DNA of 64,000 nt from contig JAVSMQ010000001.1 of the NCBI GenBank assembly GCA_032027125.1, forward strand, positions 858,196-922,195. Direction: 5' to 3'. Positions 16,841 through 24,929 of the stretch are shown piece by piece; within the stretch, counting starts at the first letter, position 1; each line of letters opens with the position of its first letter. Origin of the DNA: JANJTB01 sp032027125. Lineage in GTDB: Bacteria; Bacteroidota; Ignavibacteria; Kapaibacteriales; UBA2268. The notes below the pieces were generated by a model. It saw only the letters and a list, made by a program, of their open reading frames with translations. It was not told the DNA's origin and searched no databases. A program made the translations under genes and the position numbers.

Positions 16841-17389
16841 TTAAACTAATTTACCTTCAATCAGTCTTGTTCTAAGAAGTGCGAGCTGATTGCGGATTGT
16901 GGCGTCAAACACCCAGTCCTCAACCCTTATCATTATGCCGCCTTTTATCAGAGGGTCAACTTTGAAGGTTGGAATGACAGTTTTTGACAGTTTAGAACTC
17001 AGTTTACTAAGTATTTTTTCTTTCAAAACATCATCCATCTCACGTGAGGTTGTCACATCAGCTTTAATAATATTCTTTTCTTTAAAATATAATCTTTCAT
17101 ATACACTAATAATATCCGGTATATAATTCTCTCTTTCCTTTTCAACTAAAAGCATCAGAAAATCGTAAGTAAGTGCTGATACTAAAGAGTTAAACAAATT
17201 TTTGAAAAGTTCTGCTTTTCTCCAACTTGTGATTACAGGGCTTTTCAATACTGCGAGAAGTTCTCCTGATATATTTAGATACTCACTGATTTTCAAAAAA
17301 TCATTATAAACCAAATCAATTGACCCTGCAATTTTTGCAGTGTCAAATATTGCTTTGGCATATCGAAGAGAAACGCGTTGCTCAGTCAT
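16841..17389 (-). CDS. atpH: ATP synthase F1 subunit delta
   Basis: The 182-residue protein matches OSCP/delta: SLRYAKAIFDTAK at the N-terminus, a helical N-domain, then VEKERENYIPDIISVYE, and the C-terminal KVDPLIKGGIMIRVEDWVFDATIRNQL signature (given as a description of the conserved GG(I/M)xxxxxDxxxDxSxxxxL region). It links the peripheral stalk to the F1 head. Located 14 bp after atpF. Confidence 0.95.
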   Translation of the reverse strand: MTEQRVSLRYAKAIFDTAKIAGSIDLVYNDFLKISEYLNISGELLAVLKSPVITSWRKAELFKNLFNSLVSALTYDFLMLLVEKERENYIPDIISVYERLYFKEKNIIKADVTTSREMDDVLKEKILSKLSSKLSKTVIPTFKVDPLIKGGIMIRVEDWVFDATIRNQLALLRTRLIEGKLV

Positions 17390-17403
17390 GCAAACTCTTA
17401 GTT

Positions 17404-17892
17404 TTAATTTAACTGTTGAATATAATTTTCTACTAATTTAAAGTCTTTTTCTTTGTCAAGTTTTTCGCTCAATAATTTTTCAGTCGCATTAACAACCAAA
17501 TCGGCAACCTCAGTTCTTAGTTGAATAAGAGCCTGCTGTTTGCTTCTTTCGATTTCCCTGACAGCATCCTGAACTTTTTCTTTCTTAACGTTCTCAGCTT
17601 CTTCAGTTGCGCGTCTAAGCTGAATCTCAGCCTGTTCGCGTCCCTTACTGAGCATTTCATTGATTTGCTGCTGGGCATTATCAAACTGTGACTGACTCTG
17701 TGCTAAAAGTTCACGTGATGCACGCTCGGCTTCTTTAGCAGAGTCTATAGCTGTTTGAATGTTCTGCTCCCGTTGGTTAATAGCAGTAACAATTGCCTTT
17801 CCGCCAAATTTCAGTATAAGCAACAGAAAAATACCGAAGTTAACAAGTGTCCAAAACATCAAGCCATGAGGAATATTCAGAATCGAATCCAT
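17404..17892 (-). CDS. atpF: ATP synthase F0 subunit b
   Basis: The 162-residue protein has one N-terminal membrane helix (MFWTLVNFGIFLLLILKFG, residues 12-30) and a long Gln/Ala/Glu-rich coiled-coil, the peripheral stalk. Only one b-type gene is present, as in non-photosynthetic bacteria with homodimeric b. A 132-bp AT-rich gap separates it from atpE. Confidence 0.95.
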   Translation of the reverse strand: MDSILNIPHGLMFWTLVNFGIFLLLILKFGGKAIVTAINQREQNIQTAIDSAKEAERASRELLAQSQSQFDNAQQQINEMLSKGREQAEIQLRRATEEAENVKKEKVQDAVREIERSKQQALIQLRTEVADLVVNATEKLLSEKLDKEKDFKLVENYIQQLN

Positions 17893-18024
17893 TTCCTACC
17901 TAAATTTATGTTATCCGTTAAAAAATAAGGGACTGAATGTAAAAAAACATTACAGACTGAATCTGATATTAAAGTAAAATCAGATTGAGACTAAAATTTC
18001 AAATACAGTCCCATAACTTAAATA

Positions 18025-18252
18025 TTACTTAATAGCCAATAACAAGCAGATAACTGCAGCAAACATCGCTACACCTTCGATAAGTGCGGCTGCAATAATC
18101 ATAGTAGTTCTTATATCGCCAGCGGCTTCAGGTTGACGACCACTTGCTTCGAGTGCGGCTGATGCTAATCTGCCGATGCCCATACCGGCTCCGACAACTG
18201 TTAATCCGGCACCTAAACCGGCGGCTAAGAATGCTAATGCAGTTGAATCCAT
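18025..18252 (-). CDS. atpE: ATP synthase F0 subunit c
   Basis: The 75-residue proteolipid has two membrane hairpin helices, the polar loop RQPEAAGDIR (residues 39-48), and the ion-carrying carboxylate E59 in ALIEGVAMFA. The residue after E59 is Gly and helix 1 lacks the Gln of sodium-type rings, so a proton-driven enzyme is inferred. Glycine-rich packing (GAGLTVVGAGMGIG) is normal for the family. Confidence 0.97.
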   Translation of the reverse strand: MDSTALAFLAAGLGAGLTVVGAGMGIGRLASAALEASGRQPEAAGDIRTTMIIAAALIEGVAMFAAVICLLLAIK

Positions 18253-18316
18253 TATTTAAACTCCAATTAATCAGAAAATAAGTTAAAATTATCTATAAAA
18301 AAAAATAAAAATCATA

Positions 18317-19387
18317 TTAATGTGCATGTCCGTGAGCAGTTTCATGGTCTCCGTGAGAACCTATTGCCAATCCGACGAATATAGCAGTCAGTACAGTAAA
18401 CAAATACGCCTGGATAAATGCAACAAGCAGTTCAAGAGCATATATGAAAAGTGAAAATGCTGATATTGCAGGTGATAAAGCAACGGAGTTGAAAAAGAAC
18501 AATACTCCGAGAAGCGATAGTAAAATCACGTGACCGGCAGTCATATTGGCAAAAAGACGTATTGTAAGAGCGAAAGGCTTAACCAGTAAACCGATAATTT
18601 CAATCGGCACCATTACAAACGCAAGCCACCACGGAGCTCCGCCCAAGAGATGTTTGAACCATGCGCCGACACCAGATATTCGCATTGCGGTTATGTTAAT
18701 TACAAGGAAAGCTGTAAGAGCAAGAGAGGCTGTTACTGCAATTGCACCTGTCGGCGAATGAGCGCCCGGGAAAAGGCCCATCAGATTCATTGCCAGAATG
18801 AAAAAGAATAGTGACAGGAAATACGGGAGAAGAAAATTTGAAGCTTTACGTGATGGAATATTTGGTCTGACAATCTCGTCACGAACATAAATTACCATAG
18901 TTTCAATAGCATTTTGGAAACCTTTTGGAGCTTTTCCGGGATTTTTCTTATATTTATTTGATACGAATTTGAAAATAAAGGCACAGATAAATATAGCAAA
19001 CCACTCAAACATAACAAAGTTAGTTATTGAAAGGTCAATTGCGGGAGGTGCTCCTGTTGACGTTTTAAGCATCTGCTTATGCCCGTTATGCTCTTCAACT
19101 AAATACTTACCGGAAGCTACTGCCTGCTCTGTATTCCAATAAAAATCAAATCCTTCATCAATATATATTTTAGGCAAATCAAAGACTTTATAAGCACCAA
19201 AGTAAAAAGCATCATGGTCGGTAAGTTTACCGAGAAGCTGCATAAATATATCGCTTTTATCATTGCCATCGGTTGTATGAGCGTTGTGCGAATCGCCGGC
19301 TTCAGCCGTTTTATCAGTCTTTTCTTTATTTTGGTAACCGTCTGTTTTTGCAATCAAGTGACTATCAATTGAGTCATTTAAAGCCAT
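18317..19387 (-). CDS. atpB: ATP synthase F0 subunit a
   Basis: The 356-residue protein carries the essential arginine in LTIRLFANMTAGHVIL near residue 270 and the five or so membrane helices of subunit a. It is longer than the usual about 270 residues, with an about 120-residue polar N-terminal extension, as is common in Bacteroidota. It ends in a His-rich tail (HGDHETAHGHAH). It forms the proton half-channels beside the c ring. Confidence 0.96.
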   Translation of the reverse strand: MALNDSIDSHLIAKTDGYQNKEKTDKTAEAGDSHNAHTTDGNDKSDIFMQLLGKLTDHDAFYFGAYKVFDLPKIYIDEGFDFYWNTEQAVASGKYLVEEHNGHKQMLKTSTGAPPAIDLSITNFVMFEWFAIFICAFIFKFVSNKYKKNPGKAPKGFQNAIETMVIYVRDEIVRPNIPSRKASNFLLPYFLSLFFFILAMNLMGLFPGAHSPTGAIAVTASLALTAFLVINITAMRISGVGAWFKHLLGGAPWWLAFVMVPIEIIGLLVKPFALTIRLFANMTAGHVILLSLLGVLFFFNSVALSPAISAFSLFIYALELLVAFIQAYLFTVLTAIFVGLAIGSHGDHETAHGHAH

Positions 19388-19405
19388 TTATATTCCTTGT
19401 AAATT

Positions 19406-19711
19406 TTATTTCTCTGGTTGCTTAAAATTTAAACTGCTATAACGTTTGTTAAGATATAATATTTCAATAATTAATACTGCAAAATATGACAAAATGAATG
19501 TAAGTCCTAAATACATCTCATCCATTTTAACTATTTTCAATAAAACAAAGAACAAAACTAATATGACTGCGAATCTTAACATTACCATTATATAGAATCT
19601 TTTCAAAAACGATTTCCAGTTTCTGCTGATTATTCTATTGATATAATAAATCGAGAAAGCAAGATTTGCAATATTAATTATCAATGCCGTAAGTAATGAA
19701 TAAATTTCCAA
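19406..19711 (-). CDS. Small membrane protein in the atp operon, AtpI-like
   Basis: The 101-residue protein has four predicted membrane segments (SLLTALIINIANLAFSIYYI, MVMLRFAVILVLFFVLLKIV, LGLTFILSYFAVLIIEILYL as landmarks). Its place between atpZ and atpB is the classic site of the ATP synthase I subunit, thought to help c-ring assembly. The sequence itself is too divergent to name with certainty. It ends 19 bp before atpB and starts 1 bp after the upstream gene. Confidence 0.75.
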   Translation of the reverse strand: MEIYSLLTALIINIANLAFSIYYINRIISRNWKSFLKRFYIMVMLRFAVILVLFFVLLKIVKMDEMYLGLTFILSYFAVLIIEILYLNKRYSSLNFKQPEK

Positions 19712-19712
19712 G

Positions 19713-19952
19713 TTACTTCTTGTTAACCTTCATTACAGTTCTGAACAATGAGAACATACCGACTAAAAAACCGGTAAGAGTCAGAATTACAGTCCATAAA
19801 GGACTTGTTCCAAGTCTTTGGTCAAGCAGGTAATACCCTGCCAAGGCACCCAAAAGTATTGGAACAAAGATTTCTGTACCGAGTGTCAGATACTGTGCTC
19901 CTTCCCTTATGAATGTATGCCTTTTTTCATTTTCTTTATCTTCTTCGGGCAT
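19713..19952 (-). CDS. atpZ: AtpZ/AtpI family protein
   Basis: The 79-residue protein has two membrane helices (LTLGTEIFVPILLGALAGYYLL and VILTLTGFLVGMFSLFRTV) separated by DQRLGTSPLW, which matches the F0F1-ATPase subunit AtpZ family (PF09527), proposed to act in Mg2+ or Ca2+ handling or assembly of the complex. It is the first gene of the operon and lies behind a good Bacteroidota-type promoter. Confidence 0.85.
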   Translation of the reverse strand: MPEEDKENEKRHTFIREGAQYLTLGTEIFVPILLGALAGYYLLDQRLGTSPLWTVILTLTGFLVGMFSLFRTVMKVNKK

Positions 19953-19981
19953 TATTTATCATATTTCAAACAACGAAAGTA

Positions 19982-20013
19982 CAAAAATAACTGTTTTTAT
20001 GCTTTTAAACAAA
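19982..20013 (-). promoter_or_regulatory. Bacteroidota-type promoter of the ATP synthase operon
   Basis: Read on the minus strand, TTTG (20010-20013) is followed after exactly 20 nt by TATTTTTG (19982-19989), a full match to the TTTG/TAnnTTTG consensus. The start of transcription would be about 19975, some 25 nt before the atpZ ATG. Confidence 0.65.
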
Positions 20014-20134
20014 AGGTTTATGAAAATGTTAATAATTAATTGAAGATTTTATAATTACACTTCAAAAATCATTGAATAATTTTACGACTGGAATTGTTGA
20101 AAATAATGTAACTTCTCAGACGATAGATGTTGAC

Positions 20135-20340
20135 AATGGGCTAAAGTCCATTGTTGCGATAAATATCATGTGGTTGTCTGATAAATATAATTTGTATTGT
20201 GGTTAGTCAAACAAGGATGTTTGACCTACTTGATTGACAAGAACTTAGTAGAACAAGCATCCTTGCTTGTTTATATAATAAATACTTATCAGACAACCTC
20301 TTGCGAACTTAAGCAACAAAGGGCTTTAGCCCTTTGCTGT
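20135..20340. repeat. MITE-like element of nested hairpins
   Basis: About 205 bp that are symmetrical as a whole. Outer arms CAATGG...CCATTGTTGC and GCAACAAAGGGCT...AGCCCTTT are inverted relatives, and each is itself a hairpin. Next inward, GGTTGTCTGATAA (20172-20184) pairs perfectly with TTATCAGACAACC (20286-20298). The centre holds two further hairpins: GTCAAACA-AGGA-TGTTTGAC (20206-20225) and AACAAGCA-TCCT-TGCTTGTT (20252-20271). No gene is seen in the 20040-20367 gap between the atp promoter and the 3' end of the next gene. Confidence 0.85.
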
Positions 20341-20367
20341 ACTCTACTGTTTAATAGTTACATTTCA

Positions 20368-22254
20368 TCAATAAATGACTTTAAATATTTTTAACTCATA
20401 AGGTTCAAAATTCAACTTGAATTTTCCTTCATGGGTATTGATTTCTTCATCAAACAGCAGATTTTTCAATCTTTCGGCTCCTGCGTAAATATCAAAAGAG
20501 CAGTTATGCAGACTTTTGGAACTATAATTTGCCATGATTATAATTTCGGTTTGAGAAGCGGAATCTCTTCTCATAAAAGATACTATGTTTTCAGAGTGGC
20601 AATTTACAGGAAAAATTGAATGATTACGAATATTGTCCGGTAAAGTTAAATTTTCTCCTTTTACTTTGTTAATTTGTCTGATAAAATCTGTTATTTCATT
20701 TTCATTATCCCAATTCAATTCGACAGCGGAAAATAATCCTAATTTTTCGGCAGGAAACCGGCTGATTTCATCAGGGGTAAAATCCAAACCGGTATTAACA
20801 GGATTTTCTTCGGCAATTTCAAAGCCTGAATGAATAAAAGTAATTGCAGGTAAAAATGCCGATATTGCATAAATTATCTTAAGAAATCTTATGTCAGAAA
20901 TCCGACCGAATGTTCTTGGTGTATTGTGAGATTCGGATGTTGCAAAAAAATTAACCGGTACATCACCATGGCTTATTCTTGCAAGTAAATCCCTCATCTT
21001 CTCAGCTCTGTGTGCATCGAATGGGAGATAACCAAGTACAGCAGAATAACCCTCCTTAACAGACTGCTCAGTTAATAAGAAGTTTTCTTCCCAGAAAAAG
21101 AAATCAGGTTTTTTGAGGACAGCACTTTCCACAATTTTTGTTCTAAGTGCTGCTGGCAGTGCATGACCCATATCAATCATAACCCCGTCAATGCCGAAAC
21201 TTTCTATATAATGCGGTATAATACCCGCAATATAATCCCAAAGTTCTTTCACTTCAAATTCGGGTTTGGCAAGTTCCTTATCATACATTCTGATTGTATT
21301 ATAAGCTATATAATTAAATTTTGGATTGTCATACAACTTCAGAAATGTCACATCTGTCCATGCCGGCTGATTATCATCGGGGGGCCAGTCTGCAAATGCT
21401 CCGGGGATTTTTACATCAACTTTTTTGTCAGATATCAGTCCTCTTATTTTGCCATCTACTCTCGCAACTTTTTTGGGCGATTCTGTAAACATTTTTATAT
21501 GCTGCTCGTGCGGCGGAATTAAATTGATTAAATCACCCGATTCCACTTTTAATTTAATAGCCTCTAATTCCTTTTTCATGAATATCGGCGGACCGTATTT
21601 CGATTCATAAGTCTCCCCTTCAGCGCGGTTTTTGATTTTTGTATGAATCCAGTAAAACCATTCGGGGTGCTCAAGTGAAAGGTCACTGTCAATACTTGAC
21701 GTTCTGAACACAAATTCGCATACAAGTTTCATCCCCAGTAAATGAACAGCCTCGGCAAAAGCTTTAAATTCAGTTTCAACATCTAATCCTAAAAGCGGTT
21801 CCGAAAGGTTTTCATCCGGCTGATACGGATTTCGTATTGCATAAGGAGAGCCGAGATTACCTTTCTTTTCATCTTCGCCGATAGCAGTCACCGGTAATAA
21901 ATAAATAGTATTTACTCCCAAACTATGGATATAAGGCAGCAAAGCAATTGCTTTCAGGAAAGTACCGGTTTCTCTGAACATACTTTTTTCGGATTCTAAT
22001 TTGGAATCACTGTTATGGTCATAAGCTGCGGTCAGTCTGATAAACATATTATAAACAGACAACTCGCTTTTTATATTTATATTATCACTGAGAGACTTGA
22101 TTTTATTGATTCTTTCAAGAAAATATTCAAAAGGATTGATTTCGATTTTACCGGGAGGTTGATTTATCCATAGCCCGGGTACGGCAAAGGTATGTTTATA
22201 TTTTTTTGATTTAAGATTGCTTAGTCTGCTGATAACAAGTTCAAGGTTTTTCAA
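20368..22254 (-). CDS. GH13-like alpha-amylase family protein, unusual active site
   Basis: The 628-residue protein has a (beta/alpha)8 alpha-amylase layout: SLGVNTIYLLPVT (residues 111-123), GMKLVCEFVF (174-183), the nucleophile region GIDGVMIDMGHA with D361, and the acid/base region FFFWEENF with E389 or E390. Region IV, normally ending HD, reads TSESHNTPR here, with N444 in place of the usual Asp. A beta-rich C-terminal domain follows. It has no signal peptide, so a cytoplasmic glucan or maltosyl-transfer role (GlgE-like) is possible but not shown. It is monocistronic; the next gene upstream is divergent. Confidence 0.75.
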   Translation of the reverse strand: MKNLELVISRLSNLKSKKYKHTFAVPGLWINQPPGKIEINPFEYFLERINKIKSLSDNINIKSELSVYNMFIRLTAAYDHNSDSKLESEKSMFRETGTFLKAIALLPYIHSLGVNTIYLLPVTAIGEDEKKGNLGSPYAIRNPYQPDENLSEPLLGLDVETEFKAFAEAVHLLGMKLVCEFVFRTSSIDSDLSLEHPEWFYWIHTKIKNRAEGETYESKYGPPIFMKKELEAIKLKVESGDLINLIPPHEQHIKMFTESPKKVARVDGKIRGLISDKKVDVKIPGAFADWPPDDNQPAWTDVTFLKLYDNPKFNYIAYNTIRMYDKELAKPEFEVKELWDYIAGIIPHYIESFGIDGVMIDMGHALPAALRTKIVESAVLKKPDFFFWEENFLLTEQSVKEGYSAVLGYLPFDAHRAEKMRDLLARISHGDVPVNFFATSESHNTPRTFGRISDIRFLKIIYAISAFLPAITFIHSGFEIAEENPVNTGLDFTPDEISRFPAEKLGLFSAVELNWDNENEITDFIRQINKVKGENLTLPDNIRNHSIFPVNCHSENIVSFMRRDSASQTEIIIMANYSSKSLHNCSFDIYAGAERLKNLLFDEEINTHEGKFKLNFEPYELKIFKVIY

Positions 22255-22341
22255 ATTTTCCTACATTTTCCAATTTACAAAATAACGTTTATGTAAAAAC
22301 GTATTTAGATACAAACTATTAATAATCCAAAAGCTAAAAGA

Positions 22342-23187
22342 ATGAAATCAAATATATTTATTGCATTTATATTAGTACTGACGATGTACATTCAGGTTTT
22401 TCCGTCAATACCGGTAGATGGGAATAAATTGGTAAACACCAAAATCATAGCTGATTATAAAAACTTAAAACCGGGAATGGATTTTAAGTTAGGAATAATT
22501 CTTACTCCTGAAAAGAAATGGCATACTTACTGGCAGAATCCGGGAGACGCAGGATTGCCTACAACAGTTGACCTTATACTGCCTGATGGAATTAAAGCAG
22601 GAGATATTATTTGGGAACAACCTATGAAATTTCCTTTTGCCGGTATGGCAAATTTCGGTTATGACGGTCAGTCGTTTCTTACAATACCGGTCAGCATATC
22701 AAAGGATTTTAAGGGAAATGAATTAAAAATTGAAGCAAAAGTCAGTTGGCTGGCTTGTAATGAAGAATGTGTACCCGGCAGCAGCGACATTATTTTAAAA
22801 TTACCCGTAAGCAACTCCGAACCTGAGATTGATAACCAAAATCAGGATATTTTTAATAAATCATTAGAAAAGCATAGTATTAACAATTCGGATATTACAG
22901 TTAAAGCTGTCAAAACGGGAGATGACCTAGTAGAATTGGAAATCAAGCTGCCGGAATATCTAAAAAACATAAGTAAACTTGAATTCTTCCCTATTGAAAG
23001 CGGTTCTTTTGATAACGGCTCGGAACAGGTATTTACTAAAAACGGCTGTAATGTATTTTTGAAACTGAAATTTGACAAATACAGAGAGAAGGACCCCGTC
23101 AGAGTCTATGGAATCCTTGTATCCGACGAACCTTTATCTAAGGATTTGCCAAACAAATCCGTTTTTATAAATGTTGATATTAAATAA
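22342..23187 (+). CDS. Periplasmic DsbD N-terminal-like (thiol-disulfide) protein
   Basis: The 281-residue protein has a signal peptide (residues 1-22) and matches the DsbD alpha/DsbC_N domain (PF11412): KKWHTYWQNPGDAGLPT, GDIIWEQPMKFPFAGMANFGYDG and the redox WLACNEECVPG motif (CxxxC, about residues 135-145). The membrane and thioredoxin parts of full-length DsbD are missing; a second beta-domain fills the C-terminus. A thioredoxin-like gene follows after 27 bp, so the two probably form a periplasmic reductive pathway. Confidence 0.82.
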   Translation: MKSNIFIAFILVLTMYIQVFPSIPVDGNKLVNTKIIADYKNLKPGMDFKLGIILTPEKKWHTYWQNPGDAGLPTTVDLILPDGIKAGDIIWEQPMKFPFAGMANFGYDGQSFLTIPVSISKDFKGNELKIEAKVSWLACNEECVPGSSDIILKLPVSNSEPEIDNQNQDIFNKSLEKHSINNSDITVKAVKTGDDLVELEIKLPEYLKNISKLEFFPIESGSFDNGSEQVFTKNGCNVFLKLKFDKYREKDPVRVYGILVSDEPLSKDLPNKSVFINVDIK

Positions 23188-23214
23188 GTAATTTTTTTTT
23201 CGTTGAGGTGATAT

Positions 23215-23838
23215 ATGATTTTAAGAAGTATATTTTTCGGATTATTGCTTTTGGCAGTGACATTCCTGAGTGCGGCTACCCAACCTGCAAAAGAATCGGG
23301 AATCGGGAGCGAAGTACCGGATTTTTCTCTGAAGGATGTTAACGGTAAAATTCATAATCTTATTGATTATAAAGGTAAGTACGTTGTGCTTGAATGGACA
23401 AATTTTGACTGCCCTTTTGTAAAAAAACATTATGGATCAGGTAATATGAAGAAACTGCAGAAGGAATTTACCGAGCAAGGTGTTATATGGCTTTCCATCT
23501 GTTCATCTGCTCCGGGCAAACAGGGGAATTTTGATGCTGCAGAAATCAAAAAACGTATTTCAGATTCGAAAGCTAACATGTCTGAATATCTGATTGACGA
23601 AGAAGGTATGGTTGGTAAATTATTCGGTGCAAGAACTACCCCCCATTTATTTATTATCAATCCCGATGGAAAGTTGATTTATCAGGGCGGTATTGATGAT
23701 ACTAAATCTACTAATCAGGCTGACATACCAAATTCCAAAAATTTTGTTAAAGCTGCATTAGATGAGTCTTTATCCGGTAAACCTGTCACTATATCAACTA
23801 CCCAGCCTTACGGTTGTCCGGTTAAATATAAGGATTAA
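23215..23838 (+). CDS. Exported redoxin (AhpC/TSA, thioredoxin-like) protein
   Basis: The 207-residue protein has a signal peptide (ILRSIFFGLLLLAVTFLSA) and the redoxin fold: VPDFSLKDVNGKIHNL, VVLEWTNFDCPFVKKHY with the Cys in place of a CxxC motif, TTPHLFIINPDGKLIYQGG, and a late Cys in YGCPVKYKD. The DCPFVKKHY form with a distant resolving Cys is typical of the TlpA/peroxiredoxin-like family found beside DsbD-like genes. It probably acts in the periplasm with the preceding gene. Confidence 0.85.
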   Translation: MILRSIFFGLLLLAVTFLSAATQPAKESGIGSEVPDFSLKDVNGKIHNLIDYKGKYVVLEWTNFDCPFVKKHYGSGNMKKLQKEFTEQGVIWLSICSSAPGKQGNFDAAEIKKRISDSKANMSEYLIDEEGMVGKLFGARTTPHLFIINPDGKLIYQGGIDDTKSTNQADIPNSKNFVKAALDESLSGKPVTISTTQPYGCPVKYKD

Positions 23839-23844
23839 CAGGCA

Positions 23845-23970
23845 GAGTTTGGAATTCTGAATTCTGAATTATGAATTCTTAATTTTGAATTCTTAATTGT
23901 TTCCCGCTTCGAAGGTATTCGACTTAATCATTCAGAATTCAGCATTCATCATTCAGCATTCATCATTCAG
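23845..23970. repeat. GAATTC/ATTCAG simple-repeat spacer
   Basis: Repeats of GAATTCTGAATTATGAATTC on the left face inverted CATTCAGAATTCAGCATTC repeats on the right, around a short core with CCCGCTTCGAAGG. It forms a long imperfect stem after the redoxin gene and may end its transcript. No gene is present. Confidence 0.6.
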
Positions 23971-23973
23971 AAT

Positions 23974-24171
23974 TGCTTCCAACTCCGTTAGGAGTTGAAT
24001 TATGGTAACAGAACGCATCCCGATGAGCATGACTACCTCGTAGAGGTTGTATTATGGGAAAAAATATAATCTCTACGAGATAACAATCAACTGGGCATTG
24101 CTCATGTTACCACAATTCAATCTCTACGAGATAGATATGTGCCATACTCCGTTAGGAGTTGAATGTCGTTA
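23974..24171. repeat. Cluster of CTCCGTTAGGAG / CTCTACGAGAT palindromes
   Basis: Four small hairpins: AACTCC-GTTA-GGAGTT near 23982, ACCTC-GTA-GAGGT near 24034, ATCTC-TAC-GAGAT near 24071 and 24122, and ACTCC-GTTA-GGAGT near 24149. The last is followed by TGAATGTCGTTAGAAAA, resembling the REP tails near the RAYT gene. GGTAACAG...GAGCATG and its inverted relative GCTCATGTTACCAC lie inside. The cluster cuts the 3' end of an RHS fragment. Confidence 0.65.
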
Positions 24172-24352
24172 GAAAAAACACAAAATATTTCACGTCGTCA
24201 TCACGCATCATTCCGTTGAAGCCGAAGTGGTAAGTTGTACCTGTTTCGGAATACATACCAGGTTGGAGCATGCCAAACGGATAATGAGTGTATGCCGACA
24301 ATGCGTCCGCTCGGAACGGAGGCAGAGTATCACCCGCAGTAGTTGAAAATTT
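24152..24352 (-). pseudogene. RHS-repeat core fragment (degraded)
   Basis: The frame reads SAYTHYPFGMLQPGMYSE, then TYHFGFNGMMRDDDVK, the hallmark end of RHS-associated core domains (YPFGM...FGFNGxEKDDEV). Only about 55 residues of the core remain. There is no upstream YD-repeat body and no toxin domain; the frame stops inside the palindromic repeat at 24150. It is a decayed tail of a polymorphic-toxin gene. Confidence 0.75.
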
Positions 24353-24413
24353 CATATCAGCTAGTTTAATTCTAATATTAATATTTAAGAAGTACATATC
24401 TAAAAATATTTTA

Positions 24414-24929
24414 CTATTCCCAATAACTTTTTTCAACTTCAACATCAAATAAAATCGCTTTGATATAATTTAAAGCAGCAATATTATACACTTCAACTGA
24501 AGAATTGAAATTATAATTGAAATTTTTTATTCGTAAATTTAAATTAAAATCATCAAAGTTCGAAATCTGTGGACCTCCAGTAGTATCATTTGGATTTACC
24601 AATCTCATCATATCTTCAAAAATAATATAATCAAATTTGCTTTTAAATTTTTTTGTTATTAATGAGGTATTATCAATTTTTAAAATTTCAATTTTATTAT
24701 TGTTATTAATTAGGGTATAAATGATTTGATCTTTAATTGCATTACAATTACACCCTTTATAATAAATAATAAAATCATTTTGTTCTTTTTTTAAGGAATC
24801 AAATAAATTTTCATAATTTTCTCTTAAAGAAACATATTTTGGCGATTTATATATAAAATTACAACTATTACTGATAATTATAGCCAACACAATACATCCA
24901 ATCAATATAAATGTTCTAAAATTACTCAT
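24414..24929 (-). CDS. Putative lipoprotein, unknown function
   Basis: The 171-residue protein has a lipoprotein signal: a hydrophobic run (ILIGCIVLAIIIS) then NSC at residue 23. The mature part is polar and contains a YYKGCNCN segment with three cysteines near residue 60. No family is recognised. It overlaps the gene before it by 8 bp, so the two are co-translated, and it is followed by an RHS remnant on the same strand. Very AT-rich sequence suggests recent acquisition. An immunity role is possible but only inferred from context. Confidence 0.65.
   Translation of the reverse strand: MSNFRTFILIGCIVLAIIISNSCNFIYKSPKYVSLRENYENLFDSLKKEQNDFIIYYKGCNCNAIKDQIIYTLINNNNKIEILKIDNTSLITKKFKSKFDYIIFEDMMRLVNPNDTTGGPQISNFDDFNLNLRIKNFNYNFNSSVEVYNIAALNYIKAILFDVEVEKSYWE

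Noticed and set aside
18025..18252. Sodium-type c ring
   Set aside because: E59 is followed by Gly, not Ser/Thr, and helix 1 lacks the Gln ligand, so a proton ring is the better reading.
20197..20394. 65-residue plus-strand frame
   Set aside because: It lies within the nested-hairpin element and overlaps the 3' end of the GH13-like gene; no protein features.
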